Origin: an uncultured Gemmatimonadales bacterium
GTDB taxonomy: Bacteria; Gemmatimonadota; Gemmatimonadetes; Longimicrobiales; Gaopeijiaceae
Reading direction: 5' to 3'
Assembly (NCBI GenBank): GCA_937983085.1
Contig: CALJKZ010000430.1
Span: 1-9,816 of the forward strand
DNA length: 9,816 nucleotides
Position numbers and translations under genes: made by a program. Within the stretch, counting starts at the first letter, position 1. Each line of letters begins with the position of its first letter. Of this stretch, positions 1-6,679 are shown in pieces. The notes under the pieces are model-generated. The model was not told the origin of the DNA. It searched no databases and was given only the letters and a program-made list of their open reading frames with translations.

Positions 1-575
1 ATCTTCGCCGGGCGTCCGAAATGCTCGGTACTGTTGCTTCCCAGGTCCTGTCCGGGGATGCCGAACTGAGCCAGGAACTCGCCGTCACGGGTGAACTTCA
101 GGATGTGGCCGTCGCCGGCTCCGTTCCCACCGATCCAGATGTTGTCGTTGGGATCGATGGTGATGCCGTGGTTCGACGCGGGCCACTGGTACTCCTCCGT
201 GCTCTCACCGCCCCAGGAGTTCATGAGGTTGCCGTCGGGGTCGAACTCGAGGATGTACGGCGCCGGCGCGCAGCATTCACTGGTGGGCGGGTCCGTAGCT
301 GCGCCCATCTCCGTCCTCTCGTTGAGGGACATCGCGCCACGGTGGATGATGTAGACATGGTCCCGTGAGTCGACGCCTACGCCGACGGCCGAGCCGAGGA
401 TCCACTGGTTGGGCAAGGGTTGGGGCCAAAGGGGATCCACCTCGAAGATGGGAGCCATCCCATCGGCGCCGACGTTCTGGGCGCTGAGGTTGTCGATGGC
501 CTCCGATACACAGGCAAGGGCCACCACCGTCGTGACCAGTCCGCCTGCAACGAGAGCGTTCCGCTTGTGAATCAT
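1..575 (-). CDS. Exported NHL beta-propeller protein, PAL-like (3' end beyond window)
   Basis: The frame is open from an ATG at 575 to the left edge without a stop (191 full codons), so the C-terminal half is missing. A GAGGA ribosome site lies 7 nt upstream of the ATG. The N-terminus (MIHKRNALVAGGLVTTVVAL) is a signal peptide followed by Cys22; the lipobox is poor, so cleavage after SEA (residues 24-26) is as likely as lipidation. NHL-type blades follow (EFDPDGNL, SNHGITIDPNDNIWIGGNG, LKFTRDGEFLAQFG). It is a close paralogue of the gene immediately upstream (1840 to 614) and shares a CC-APAP motif near residues 101-106. Arg79 (IIHR) and His136 (SNHG) match positions used by the active site of peptidyl-alpha-hydroxyglycine alpha-amidating lyase. 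The substrate is unknown. It probably sits in one transcript with the upstream paralogue, separated by 38 nt. Family assignment is good; enzymatic activity is inference. Confidence 0.87.
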   Translation of the reverse strand, partial: MIHKRNALVAGGLVTTVVALACVSEAIDNLSAQNVGADGMAPIFEVDPLWPQPLPNQWILGSAVGVGVDSRDHVYIIHRGAMSLNERTEMGAATDPPTSECCAPAPYILEFDPDGNLMNSWGGESTEEYQWPASNHGITIDPNDNIWIGGNGAGDGHILKFTRDGEFLAQFGIPGQDLGSNSTEHFGRPAK

Positions 576-613
576 CCTTTCGTCCTCTTTGTCGGTTCGA
601 TCACGTCCGCCGA

Positions 614-1840
614 CTAGTTCTGCGAACGGCGGCGGTCTTCAGGCCAGGCGGCGCCCATGTCTTGCTGCGCCACGGGACCCATTCCCATGAAGCGGAACTT
701 CTGGAGGCGCTTCCCCTCGTAGGTTTCGGTGGTGTAGATGTTGCCGTCGGTGTCCACCGCGATGGAGTGGACCGCGAAGAACAGCCCGGGCTGCCGACCG
801 CCGTCCCCGAAGCTGTACACGACCTCCATGTCCGAGCGCCGGATGACGTGGACCCTCATGTTCTGGCCGTCGGCCAGGTAGATCCAGGTCTGATCGGGGT
901 CCGGGGAGAAGTCGATGTCCCACGTCGAGCCCTGAGCGAGGGTCTGGGGCGCGAAGATGTGCTCGCTGACGAACGTGCCGTCGGGCTGAAAGATCGAAAC
1001 GCGGTTGGACGGACGATCACAGACGTAGACCAGGCCGTCGTTGGACATCTCGGCGCAGTGGACCGGCGTGCGGAACTGCTGCGGCGGCGATTCGCCGGGC
1101 GCGTACCGGGGCGGACGCTCATCCGTCGGAACGTTGCCGTAGGCGCCCCACATGCGCTTGAATTCGCCGGTGCTGGCGTCCAGGACCGCTACGCGCTGGT
1201 TGACGTAGCCGTCGGAGAGGTAGGCTTCGTTGGCTTCTGCATCGACGAAGATCTTCGCGACGCGCCCGAAGTTTTCCGTCGATGAGCTGGTCGCTTCCGT
1301 GCCCGGTGTGCCGTACTGGGCCAGGAACTGGCCATCGCGACTGAACTTCAGGACGTGGCGGTCCATGCCCGCGTCGGTGGTGCCGTTCCCGCCGATCCAG
1401 ACGTTGTCCATGTGGTCGACGGTGATGCCGTGGTTCGAGCCAGGCCACGTGTATTCGTCGGTGCTCTCTCCTCCCCAGGCGTTCACCAGATTGCCGTCCG
1501 GGTCGAACTCGAGGACGGGAGGTGCCGGGCTGCAACATCCGCTTACCGGCGGGTCCTGCGCGGCGCCCGCCTCTTGAACAGCCATGAATTGGTCGGGCGT
1601 GTTGCGATGCACGATCCAGACGTGGTTCCGGGAGTCGACGTCCACGCCGATGGTGGCTCCCATGATCCAGCCGTTCGGTAGCGGTTTCGGCCAGAAGGGG
1701 TCGACCTGGAACTGCGGCGCCATGCCCGCGGCGGTGTAGTCCGCCGACGCGGTGTCGCCGTCCATGGCTTCCGACGCGCATGCCAAAGCGACGACCAGGA
1801 CCACGAGTCCCGCGCCGATCAGGGCTTTTCGATTGCGCAT
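614..1840 (-). CDS. Exported NHL beta-propeller protein with PAL-like active-site pattern
   Basis: 408 aa from the ATG at 1840. The frame stays open to 1969, but residues upstream of this Met look like translated intergenic DNA, whereas MRNRKALIGAGLVVLVVALA is a clear signal peptide and GGGAG lies 8 nt upstream. Cys21 follows, but the lipobox (VALAC) is weak. NHL blades run through residues about 45-385. The residue pattern of PAL is complete: Arg79 (VHR), His137 (SNHG), Tyr212 (SDGYVNQR), His261 (PVHC), Arg276 (VCDR) and His358 (AVHS), matching the three zinc-binding His, the Tyr and the two Arg known from rat PAL. The protein therefore probably folds as a metal-containing six-bladed propeller in the periplasm or on the membrane surface. 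Many bacterial members of this family have no known substrate, so amidating-lyase activity is not established. It is the first gene of a minus-strand pair with the paralogue ending the window, and is transcribed divergently from the HupE-type gene. Confidence 0.9.
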   Translation of the reverse strand: MRNRKALIGAGLVVLVVALACASEAMDGDTASADYTAAGMAPQFQVDPFWPKPLPNGWIMGATIGVDVDSRNHVWIVHRNTPDQFMAVQEAGAAQDPPVSGCCSPAPPVLEFDPDGNLVNAWGGESTDEYTWPGSNHGITVDHMDNVWIGGNGTTDAGMDRHVLKFSRDGQFLAQYGTPGTEATSSSTENFGRVAKIFVDAEANEAYLSDGYVNQRVAVLDASTGEFKRMWGAYGNVPTDERPPRYAPGESPPQQFRTPVHCAEMSNDGLVYVCDRPSNRVSIFQPDGTFVSEHIFAPQTLAQGSTWDIDFSPDPDQTWIYLADGQNMRVHVIRRSDMEVVYSFGDGGRQPGLFFAVHSIAVDTDGNIYTTETYEGKRLQKFRFMGMGPVAQQDMGAAWPEDRRRSQN

Positions 1841-2068
1841 TCCCGCTACTCCCGAGTGGGGTTGGTGAGGGCCTGCGGTCCAGGCGGGCCTGCGAGCCCG
1901 AGGGCGGACCGGAGGGCAGTAGCCTACGGCTCGGACCCGATTCGGGCAATCGGCCGCTGGCGCGGTCATTCCGTAATCGGGAACGCACTTGTCGGGCTCG
2001 GTGACTCCGATAGGTTCGCCGCATGATCAAACCACCTCCCTTCGTGTGATCAAAGCGACTCGCTCTGC
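1841..2068. promoter_or_regulatory. Divergent intergenic region between the PAL-like pair and the HupE-type operon
   Basis: These 228 bases separate two divergently transcribed units, so promoters for both should lie here. No strong sigma-70 boxes are visible. The octamer TGATCAAA occurs twice in direct orientation, at 2024-2031 and 2047-2054 (23 nt apart, about two helical turns), just upstream of the ATG at 2069; it contains the palindrome TGATCA. This could be an operator but is short. No ribosome binding site of normal strength precedes 2069. Open frames running through the region in other frames are GC-driven shadows. Confidence 0.45.
1849..1853 (-). promoter_or_regulatory. Ribosome binding site fixing the start at 1840
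   Basis: GGGAG on the minus strand, 8 nt upstream of the ATG at 1840. With the signal peptide that begins at that ATG, it supports the shorter start over the upstream ATG at 1969. Confidence 0.55.
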
Positions 2069-3457
2069 ATGACCGACCCGATACGACTCCGCCGCAGCGC
2101 TGCCCTGGTGGTGGCTCTGATCCTCCTGCTCCCGACGTGGTCCGGAGAAGCCCACGAGATCCCCGCCGACGTGACGATTCAGGCCTTCGTACGGCCCGCC
2201 GGGGACACCCTCTCCATGCTGATCCGGGTGCCGCTGGAGGCCATGCGCGATTACGACTTCCCCACGCGCGAACCCGGGTACCTCGTCGTTTCCGAGGCGG
2301 CGGACCTCGTGAGGGAGGCGGCGGAGATCTGGGTGGCGGAGTACGTCACGATGTTCGAGAACGAGGAACCCCTCGACCGGGCCTCGGTAGCGGCCGTGCG
2401 GGTCGCAATCCCCGGAGACGGGGCCTTCGTTTCATACGAGCGAGCCTTGGAGAACGTGCGCTCGGCGCCGCTCTCCGACGCCGTTGAGCTCCCTCCCGGT
2501 CAGGCCATGCTCGACGTCCTCCTCCAATGGCCCGTCGGGTCCGCCGAGTCGGACTTCGCCATCGAGTCCGGGCTCGAGCACCTGGGGCTGAGGACGGTCA
2601 CGGTTCTCCGGTTCTTACCGTCCGGTGGCGCAGAGCGGGCGTTCCAGTTCTCCGACAATCCTGGCCGGCTCGTCCTCGACCCTCGCTGGCATCAGGCGGC
2701 GTGGCGCTTCGTCGTGTTCGGCTTCGAGCACATCCTCGACGGCATCGACCACATTCTCTTCCTCCTCTGCCTCGTGGTCCCGTTGAGGAGCTTCTGGGCC
2801 CTCGTCCCCATCGTCACCTCGTTCACCATCGCCCACTCCATCACCCTGGTGGCGGCGGCCCTGGGCATGACGCCCAACGTCCTGTGGTTCCCGGCCCTCA
2901 TCGAGACGCTCATCGCCCTCTCCATCGTCTTCATGGCGTTCGAGAACATTCTGGGCACCACGCTGGACAAGCGGTGGATGGTGGCGTTCGGCTTCGGCCT
3001 CGTGCACGGCTTCGGATTCTCGTTCGCACTGTCCGAGTCCCTCCAGTTCGCCGGAGCCCACCTCCTGATGTCGCTGGTGTCGTTCAACGTCGGTGTCGAG
3101 CTGGGTCAGCTCTTCCTTCTGGCACTCATGGTCCCGGTGCTCCGGTTGAGCTTCCGATCATGGCTGCCGCCGGTCCTGGGAGTCGTGGTCCTCTCGGCGC
3201 TCCTCGCCCACACCGGATGGCACTGGATGCTGGATCGGGGCGGCGACCTCCTCCAGTACGACTTCGTCATGCCCCTCGTGGACGCCTCGTTCCTGGCGGC
3301 CTTCCTCCGGTGGATCATGCTGGGCGTCATCGTCGGAGGAACGGTCTGGGCGTTGAAAGGCGCCTTCGGTTGGCTGGACGAGCGTGTCCCTGGAGGCAGC
3401 ACGGCGCCCGAGGGGGCGATCCTGCCTGGCGCGACGGAGAGCGGGACCGCACTCTGA
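2069..3457 (+). CDS. HupE/UreJ-type integral membrane protein with N-terminal periplasmic domain
   Basis: 462 aa. Residues 1-28 form a signal peptide with an RLRR n-region and cleavage likely after SGEA. Residues about 29-205 form a soluble extracytoplasmic domain. Residues about 212-428 hold roughly seven membrane segments. The membrane part carries the HupE/UreJ_2 signature: HILDGIDH at 221-228, HSITL around His256, and LVHGFGFSFAL at 311-321, with His/Asp/Glu residues inside membrane helices as expected for metal handling. HupE/UreJ proteins are linked to nickel (sometimes cobalt) uptake for hydrogenase and urease, but this longer two-part form is common in genomes lacking those enzymes and its substrate is not settled; no hydrogenase or urease genes are visible here. 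The C-terminal tail after 430 is Gly/Pro-rich and cytoplasmic or disordered. The stop is followed after 52 nt by another exported protein, suggesting co-transcription. The ATG at 2069 has no good ribosome site, so weak or leaderless initiation is possible. Confidence 0.87.
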   Translation: MTDPIRLRRSAALVVALILLLPTWSGEAHEIPADVTIQAFVRPAGDTLSMLIRVPLEAMRDYDFPTREPGYLVVSEAADLVREAAEIWVAEYVTMFENEEPLDRASVAAVRVAIPGDGAFVSYERALENVRSAPLSDAVELPPGQAMLDVLLQWPVGSAESDFAIESGLEHLGLRTVTVLRFLPSGGAERAFQFSDNPGRLVLDPRWHQAAWRFVVFGFEHILDGIDHILFLLCLVVPLRSFWALVPIVTSFTIAHSITLVAAALGMTPNVLWFPALIETLIALSIVFMAFENILGTTLDKRWMVAFGFGLVHGFGFSFALSESLQFAGAHLLMSLVSFNVGVELGQLFLLALMVPVLRLSFRSWLPPVLGVVVLSALLAHTGWHWMLDRGGDLLQYDFVMPLVDASFLAAFLRWIMLGVIVGGTVWALKGAFGWLDERVPGGSTAPEGAILPGATESGTAL

Positions 3458-3493
3458 GGCCCTCTGAAACCCCGCGGCCGCTTCGATGAACCC

Positions 3494-3499
3494 AAGGAG
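3494..3499 (+). promoter_or_regulatory. Ribosome binding site AAGGAG for the NHL protein at 3510
   Basis: A near-perfect Shine-Dalgarno with a 10-nt spacer to the ATG at 3510. It lies inside the frame that would start at the ATG at 3486, and so decides for the later start. Confidence 0.75.
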
Positions 3500-3509
3500 T
3501 CCTTCCACG

Positions 3510-4553
3510 ATGATCGCACGACACACCCTCGGGGCCTCGGCCGTCGCCTTGACCCTCGCCCTCGCGGTCCAGCCTGCCGCGGGACAGATGATCGCTCCGA
3601 ACCCCTATGCGCCCGAGCAGGAGAATTGGGGGCAGCTGCCCGACGGGCGGCAGTGGGGCGCCGTGAGCGCCGTCTACCCCGCCAACGACGGGATGACCAT
3701 CTGGGTGGCCGAGCGATGCGGCGCCAACGTCTGCGACGATCCAAACGGCCCCGACCCCGTCCTCCAGTTCGATCTCGACGGGAATCTGCTTCAGAGCTTC
3801 GGCTCCGGCCTCATCTACTGGCCGCACGGCATCTACGTGGATCGGGAAGGCTACATCTGGGTCGCCGACGCCGTCGGGTACGGCCCGGAGCCGGCCGGTC
3901 AGGGCCACATCATCTACAAGTTCAGCCCGGACGGTGAGATCGTCATGACGCTGGGCGAGCGAGGCAACCCGGGAACCAGCCGCACCCAGTTCACGCGGCC
4001 CTCGGACATGGTGGTCGCTCCGGACGGGAGCATCTTCGTGGTGGACGGACACCACGCCAGCGGAAACAACCGCGTCGTGAAGTTCGACGAGAACGGCAAC
4101 TTCCTCATGGAGTGGGGCTCCACCGGGACGGCGAACGGAGAGTTCCGTGATCCCCACGCCCTCGCCATGGATTCGCAGGGCCGGGTCTTCGTGGCCGACC
4201 GGGCCAACAGCCGCATCCAGATCTTCACCCAGGACGGCGAGCATCTCGAGACGTGGCACCAGTTCGGGCGTCCCAGCGGCCTCTTCATCGACGAGAACGA
4301 CGTCCTCTACGCAGCCGATTCGGAGTCGAACACCGGACGGAACGCCGGGTGGCGCCGAGGCATCTACATCGGGAGCGCCCGCACGGGCTTCGTCACGGCG
4401 TTCATTCCCGACCCCGAGCCCGACCCCGATACGTCGGGGACCAGCGCGGCGGAGGGCGTTGCCGTCGACGCGTTCGGCAACGTCTACGGCGCCGAGGTCG
4501 GCCCTCGGAGGATGGTGAAATACGTGAAGAGGGAGAGCGGGCTGCATCGCTGA
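3510..4553 (+). CDS. Exported NHL beta-propeller protein, divergent PAL-like member
   Basis: 347 aa from the ATG at 3510. This start is preferred over 3486 because AAGGAG lies 10 nt upstream and a signal peptide (MIARHTLGASAVALTLALAV, cleavage near AAG at 24-26) begins there. At least five NHL blades are seen, for example WPHGIYVDREGYIWVAD (104-120), DGSIFVVDG (172-180), PHALAMDSQGRVFVADR (215-231) and the weaker repeats near 255-270 and 313-330. PAL-like residues partly persist: Arg69 (VAER), His106, His216 and Arg231. The expected Tyr is replaced (DGHH at 179-182), and the third zinc His position reads Glu315 (AAEGVAVD). It is therefore a separate subfamily from the two minus-strand paralogues, and a PAL reaction is doubtful. 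Cys70 and Cys75 could form a disulfide. It lies 52 nt after the HupE-type gene in the same orientation, probably the same operon. Substrate and partner are unknown. Confidence 0.88.
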   Translation: MIARHTLGASAVALTLALAVQPAAGQMIAPNPYAPEQENWGQLPDGRQWGAVSAVYPANDGMTIWVAERCGANVCDDPNGPDPVLQFDLDGNLLQSFGSGLIYWPHGIYVDREGYIWVADAVGYGPEPAGQGHIIYKFSPDGEIVMTLGERGNPGTSRTQFTRPSDMVVAPDGSIFVVDGHHASGNNRVVKFDENGNFLMEWGSTGTANGEFRDPHALAMDSQGRVFVADRANSRIQIFTQDGEHLETWHQFGRPSGLFIDENDVLYAADSESNTGRNAGWRRGIYIGSARTGFVTAFIPDPEPDPDTSGTSAAEGVAVDAFGNVYGAEVGPRRMVKYVKRESGLHR

Positions 4554-4566
4554 CACGGCCCCGACG

Positions 4567-5085
4567 ATCCGGACGGAGCGGTTATGGCTGACGTCGTTCA
4601 CCCTCGACGATGTCGAAGCCGTGTTGGGCGACGCGTCGAGACACGAGACCTCCCGATAAACCACGTGGTCGCCACACACAGAGCGTAGGGATGCCGAGGC
4701 ATTTCTCGGGTACGCGCTCGGTGAGCGTTTCTGCTGGGCCATTCGACTGGATGAGAACGGGCCGGCCGTCGGGGCGGTGGAGTGCACGGCGGAGGCTCCG
4801 GGAGAGAACTCCATCCACTACGTGCTTGCCCCCGATCATTGGGGCCAGGGCCTCATGACCGAGGCGGCGAGGGCGGTCCTGGGCTGGGCATTCGAGAACA
4901 GGCCCGGGGTCGAGCGCATCTACACCGGGGCCATCGAGAGCCACGCCGCGTCGCGACGGGTCCTGGAGAAATGCGGCCTGAAGTTCGTCGGCACGGTGTC
5001 CGAGTCGTGGGAGAAGTTCACCGAGCCGGTCACGCTGGCCGTCTACGAGGTGACCCGGGCCGCGTGGGGGGCGTCCCGATCATGA
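4567..5085 (+). pseudogene. GNAT (RimJ/RimL-type) N-acetyltransferase, broken by an in-frame TAA
   Basis: In one reading frame, 4567-5085 (173 codons, normal for this family) encodes a GNAT protein. It opens with RTERLWLTSFTLDDVEAV, continues DAEAFLGYALG and FCWAIRLDENG, has the acetyl-CoA motif region WGQGLMTEAA at about 92-101, and ends with the typical SRRVLEKCG at 129-137. The frame is interrupted by TAA at 4657-4659 (codon 31): ..HETSR-stop-TTWSPH... Sequence on both sides is in the same frame, so this is one nonsense substitution, not a frameshift. Relatives often have Tyr in this region (TAC/TAT to TAA). No ATG, GTG or TTG lies in this frame between the TGA at 4525 and the homologous start; the codon where Met is expected is ATC (4567). 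Codons near the lesion (TTA, AGG, ACA, CCA) are unlike the neighbours, which fits relaxed selection. A GTG at 4777 could give only a 102-residue C-terminal piece. Confidence 0.8.
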
Positions 5086-6407
5086 TCGCGGGGCGGTACG
5101 AGGTCGTGCGCGTCCTCGGCCAGGGATCCTCCGGTCGCACCATGCTCTGCCTCGATCGCGAGGAGGACCGGCAGGTCGCTATCAAGGAGCTCCGCTACGA
5201 GCGCCTCGATGCGTGGAAGCACCTGGAGCTCTTCGAGCGCGAGGCGGCGGTCTTGGCCCGACTCGACCATCCCGGCGTCCCGCGCGTCTTCGACTTCTTC
5301 ACGGGTGAGGAGGGTTCGGGGGCCGTCTACATCGTGCAGGAGTTCATCGAGGGGCTGTCGCTGAAGAGCCGGATCGAGGACGGGCCGATGCTCGGACAGG
5401 CAGAGCTGGCGAAGATGGCGAAACAGCTCCTCGGCGTTCTCGACTATCTCCACGATCGAGCACCGCCGGTGCTGCACCGTGACATCAAGCCGGCCAACGT
5501 CCTGTTACGGCCCGACGGCTCGGTGGCGTTGGTGGACTTCGGCGGCGTTCTCCTGGGCTGGCATACACCGGGAAACGAGGGAGCCACGGTGGTGGGCACC
5601 TTCGGCTACATGCCCCCCGAACAACTCCTCGGCCAGGCCGCCCCGACTTCGGATCTGTACGCCGTCGGCGCGACGCTGCTCCACGCCCTGACCGGGCGTC
5701 CGCCCACGGAGTTCTCCTTCGAGACGGGACGCATCGAGGTGCCCTCGAACCTTCCCAGCGGCCCCCTCGTCACCCTCATCGATGCGCTGCTCCGGCCGGC
5801 GCCTCGCGATCGACCCCAGTCCGCGGCGGCGGCCGGGCGTCTTCTCGAGGGTGGGAAGTCGGCCGGATCCGTCGACGGGGCGGCCGGTACCTCCCCGGCC
5901 CCGACCGCAGTCGCACCGTCCCGGACCCCTGGCCGCGTCATCACCGTCGTCTCGGACCACGGCCCGATCTACGTGGAGATGGGACCTCCGCCCCGGGATC
6001 CGGAGGGTGAGTTCGCCGACGTGTATCGCAATCTCATGAACCCCCTCTTCCCCGCGAAGCGCTTGTGGGGCCTGGGGATGCACGCCATGTGGGTTGCATT
6101 GGCCGCGTTTTCGATGGTGGGTACCGTGGGGGTGCTGCCTCTCATGTACGTCGTCTCGGTACGACAGAGGAAACAGCGGTACGAAGACTTGTTCCGCCAC
6201 GGCCACTCCGCCCGCGGGGTCATTCGCTCCACCAAAGCGGGCGCAACGTACGCGACCATCAAGTACGAATTCGAGGTCGACGGTACGGGATACGTGGCCT
6301 TCATCGACTACGCCACGGAAATGACCCACTTCTGGGGTGAGGGCGACCAGGTGCCGGTGCTCTACGATCCCGACGACCCGAAGAGGTCCTGTTTCGTCTA
6401 TCGATGA
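5082..6407 (+). CDS. Membrane-anchored Ser/Thr protein kinase with DUF3592-like C-terminal domain
   Basis: 441 aa. The ATG at 5082 overlaps the TGA of the acetyltransferase frame (ATGA), and the kinase domain begins at once with RYEVVRVLGQGSSG. All catalytic elements are present: glycine loop 13-18, Lys35 (VAIK), Glu53 in helix C, catalytic loop HRDIKPAN (132-139), DFG (152-154), the APE-like GYMPPE (175-180), Asp191 (DLYAVG) and Arg244, so an active Hanks-type kinase is expected. A Pro/Ala/Gly-rich linker covers 258-285. A hydrophobic segment at about 331-358 is a membrane span. The C-terminal part (about 375-441) has the look of DUF3592: KYEFEVDGTGY, then a beta-rich stretch and VPVLYDPDDPKRS. 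DUF3592 has no defined function, so a role as sensor or scaffold is inference. No PASTA or other known sensor domain is present. Its targets are unknown. Expression may depend on translational coupling to the upstream frame. Confidence 0.9.
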   Translation: MIAGRYEVVRVLGQGSSGRTMLCLDREEDRQVAIKELRYERLDAWKHLELFEREAAVLARLDHPGVPRVFDFFTGEEGSGAVYIVQEFIEGLSLKSRIEDGPMLGQAELAKMAKQLLGVLDYLHDRAPPVLHRDIKPANVLLRPDGSVALVDFGGVLLGWHTPGNEGATVVGTFGYMPPEQLLGQAAPTSDLYAVGATLLHALTGRPPTEFSFETGRIEVPSNLPSGPLVTLIDALLRPAPRDRPQSAAAAGRLLEGGKSAGSVDGAAGTSPAPTAVAPSRTPGRVITVVSDHGPIYVEMGPPPRDPEGEFADVYRNLMNPLFPAKRLWGLGMHAMWVALAAFSMVGTVGVLPLMYVVSVRQRKQRYEDLFRHGHSARGVIRSTKAGATYATIKYEFEVDGTGYVAFIDYATEMTHFWGEGDQVPVLYDPDDPKRSCFVYR

Positions 6408-6458
6408 CGCGCGGCGACCATCGAGGGTGCGGAGCGTCGGCGACGTGAACGAGGTGGC

Positions 6459-6497
6459 CTAGAACTCCCGCCAATCCGAATCGAGGACCTTCCGGTA
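6459..6497. repeat. 39-bp direct repeat, left copy (HD-GYP gene 3' end)
   Basis: Identical over 39 bases to 9534-9572 and in the same orientation, about 3.1 kb away. In the right copy it is the stop codon and last 12 codons (YRKVLDSDWREF) of the HD-GYP gene read on the minus strand. The match ends abruptly on both sides. The left copy lies 51 nt after the kinase stop. Confidence 0.95.
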
Positions 6498-6626
6498 TCG
6501 CTGATGCGCTCGAGCGACGGTTCCATCGTGGGCCTTTCCGACCTCCGCCGGACCCGACGTTTGCTTTGAAGCTTCAAGATCGATCAATTCTCGCCGGGCG
6601 GGGTGGAGCGGCGGGGCAAACGACAT
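6459..6626 (-). other. 55-codon minus-strand frame ending in the duplicated HD-GYP tail
   Basis: An ATG at 6626 opens a 55-codon frame on the minus strand that ends in the same 12 residues (YRKVLDSDWREF) and TAG as the HD-GYP protein at the right edge. Upstream of those 12 residues (KAHDGTVARAHQR and before) there is no resemblance to the HD-GYP protein. The only purine-rich stretch near the ATG abuts it, so translation is doubtful. It could be a relic of duplication, a small gene that captured the tail, or chance open frame next to the repeat. It overlaps the leader of the TonB-dependent receptor gene on the other strand. Confidence 0.3.
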
Positions 6627-6663
6627 CCCTGCCGCGGGTGTGGACGAGGATTTCCCACGCTAC

Positions 6664-6669
6664 GAGGAG
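6664..6669 (+). promoter_or_regulatory. Ribosome binding site GAGGAG for the TonB-dependent receptor
   Basis: GAGGAG 10 nt upstream of the ATG at 6680, which begins a typical signal peptide. It decides against the upstream in-frame start at 6566. Confidence 0.7.
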
Positions 6670-6679
6670 AGACTCTCCG

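Larger units (their letters stand above)
6408..6679. promoter_or_regulatory. Intergenic leader upstream of the TonB-dependent receptor
   Basis: 272 bases between the kinase stop and the receptor ATG. Besides the 39-bp repeat, it holds an AT-richer patch at about 6561-6590 with a perfect 12-bp palindrome TTGAAGCTTCAA (6566-6577) directly followed by GATCGATC (6578-6585). This is the most likely place for the receptor promoter or an operator. A weak sigma-70-like pair (TTGCTT at 6561, TCAATT at 6584, 17-nt spacer) is possible but poorly matched. No kinase terminator is evident. Confidence 0.35.

Noticed and set aside
1989..2016. Possible sigma-70 promoter TTGTCG / TAGGTT for the HupE-type gene
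   Set aside because: Only 4 of 6 and 3 of 6 consensus matches with a 16-nt spacer; such pairs are expected by chance.
1119..2030. Minus-strand frame of 303 codons overlapping the PAL-like gene in another frame
   Set aside because: Arg/Pro/Gly-rich translation without motifs; the overlapping frame has a signal peptide, ribosome site and conserved propeller blades.
3327..4814. Long minus-strand open frame (495 codons) opposite the NHL and acetyltransferase genes
   Set aside because: It mirrors GC-rich coding sequence on the plus strand, has low-complexity Val/Asp/Gly/Arg composition and no recognisable motif.
4782..5081. N-terminal extension of the kinase by 100 codons
   Set aside because: That stretch overlaps conserved acetyltransferase sequence in another frame and reads as low-complexity Gly/Arg/His; the kinase fold starts right after the ATG at 5082.
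6435..6450. CGTCG-CGACG inverted repeat after the kinase as a terminator
   Set aside because: The arms are separated by a single base, so no hairpin can form, and no T-tract follows.
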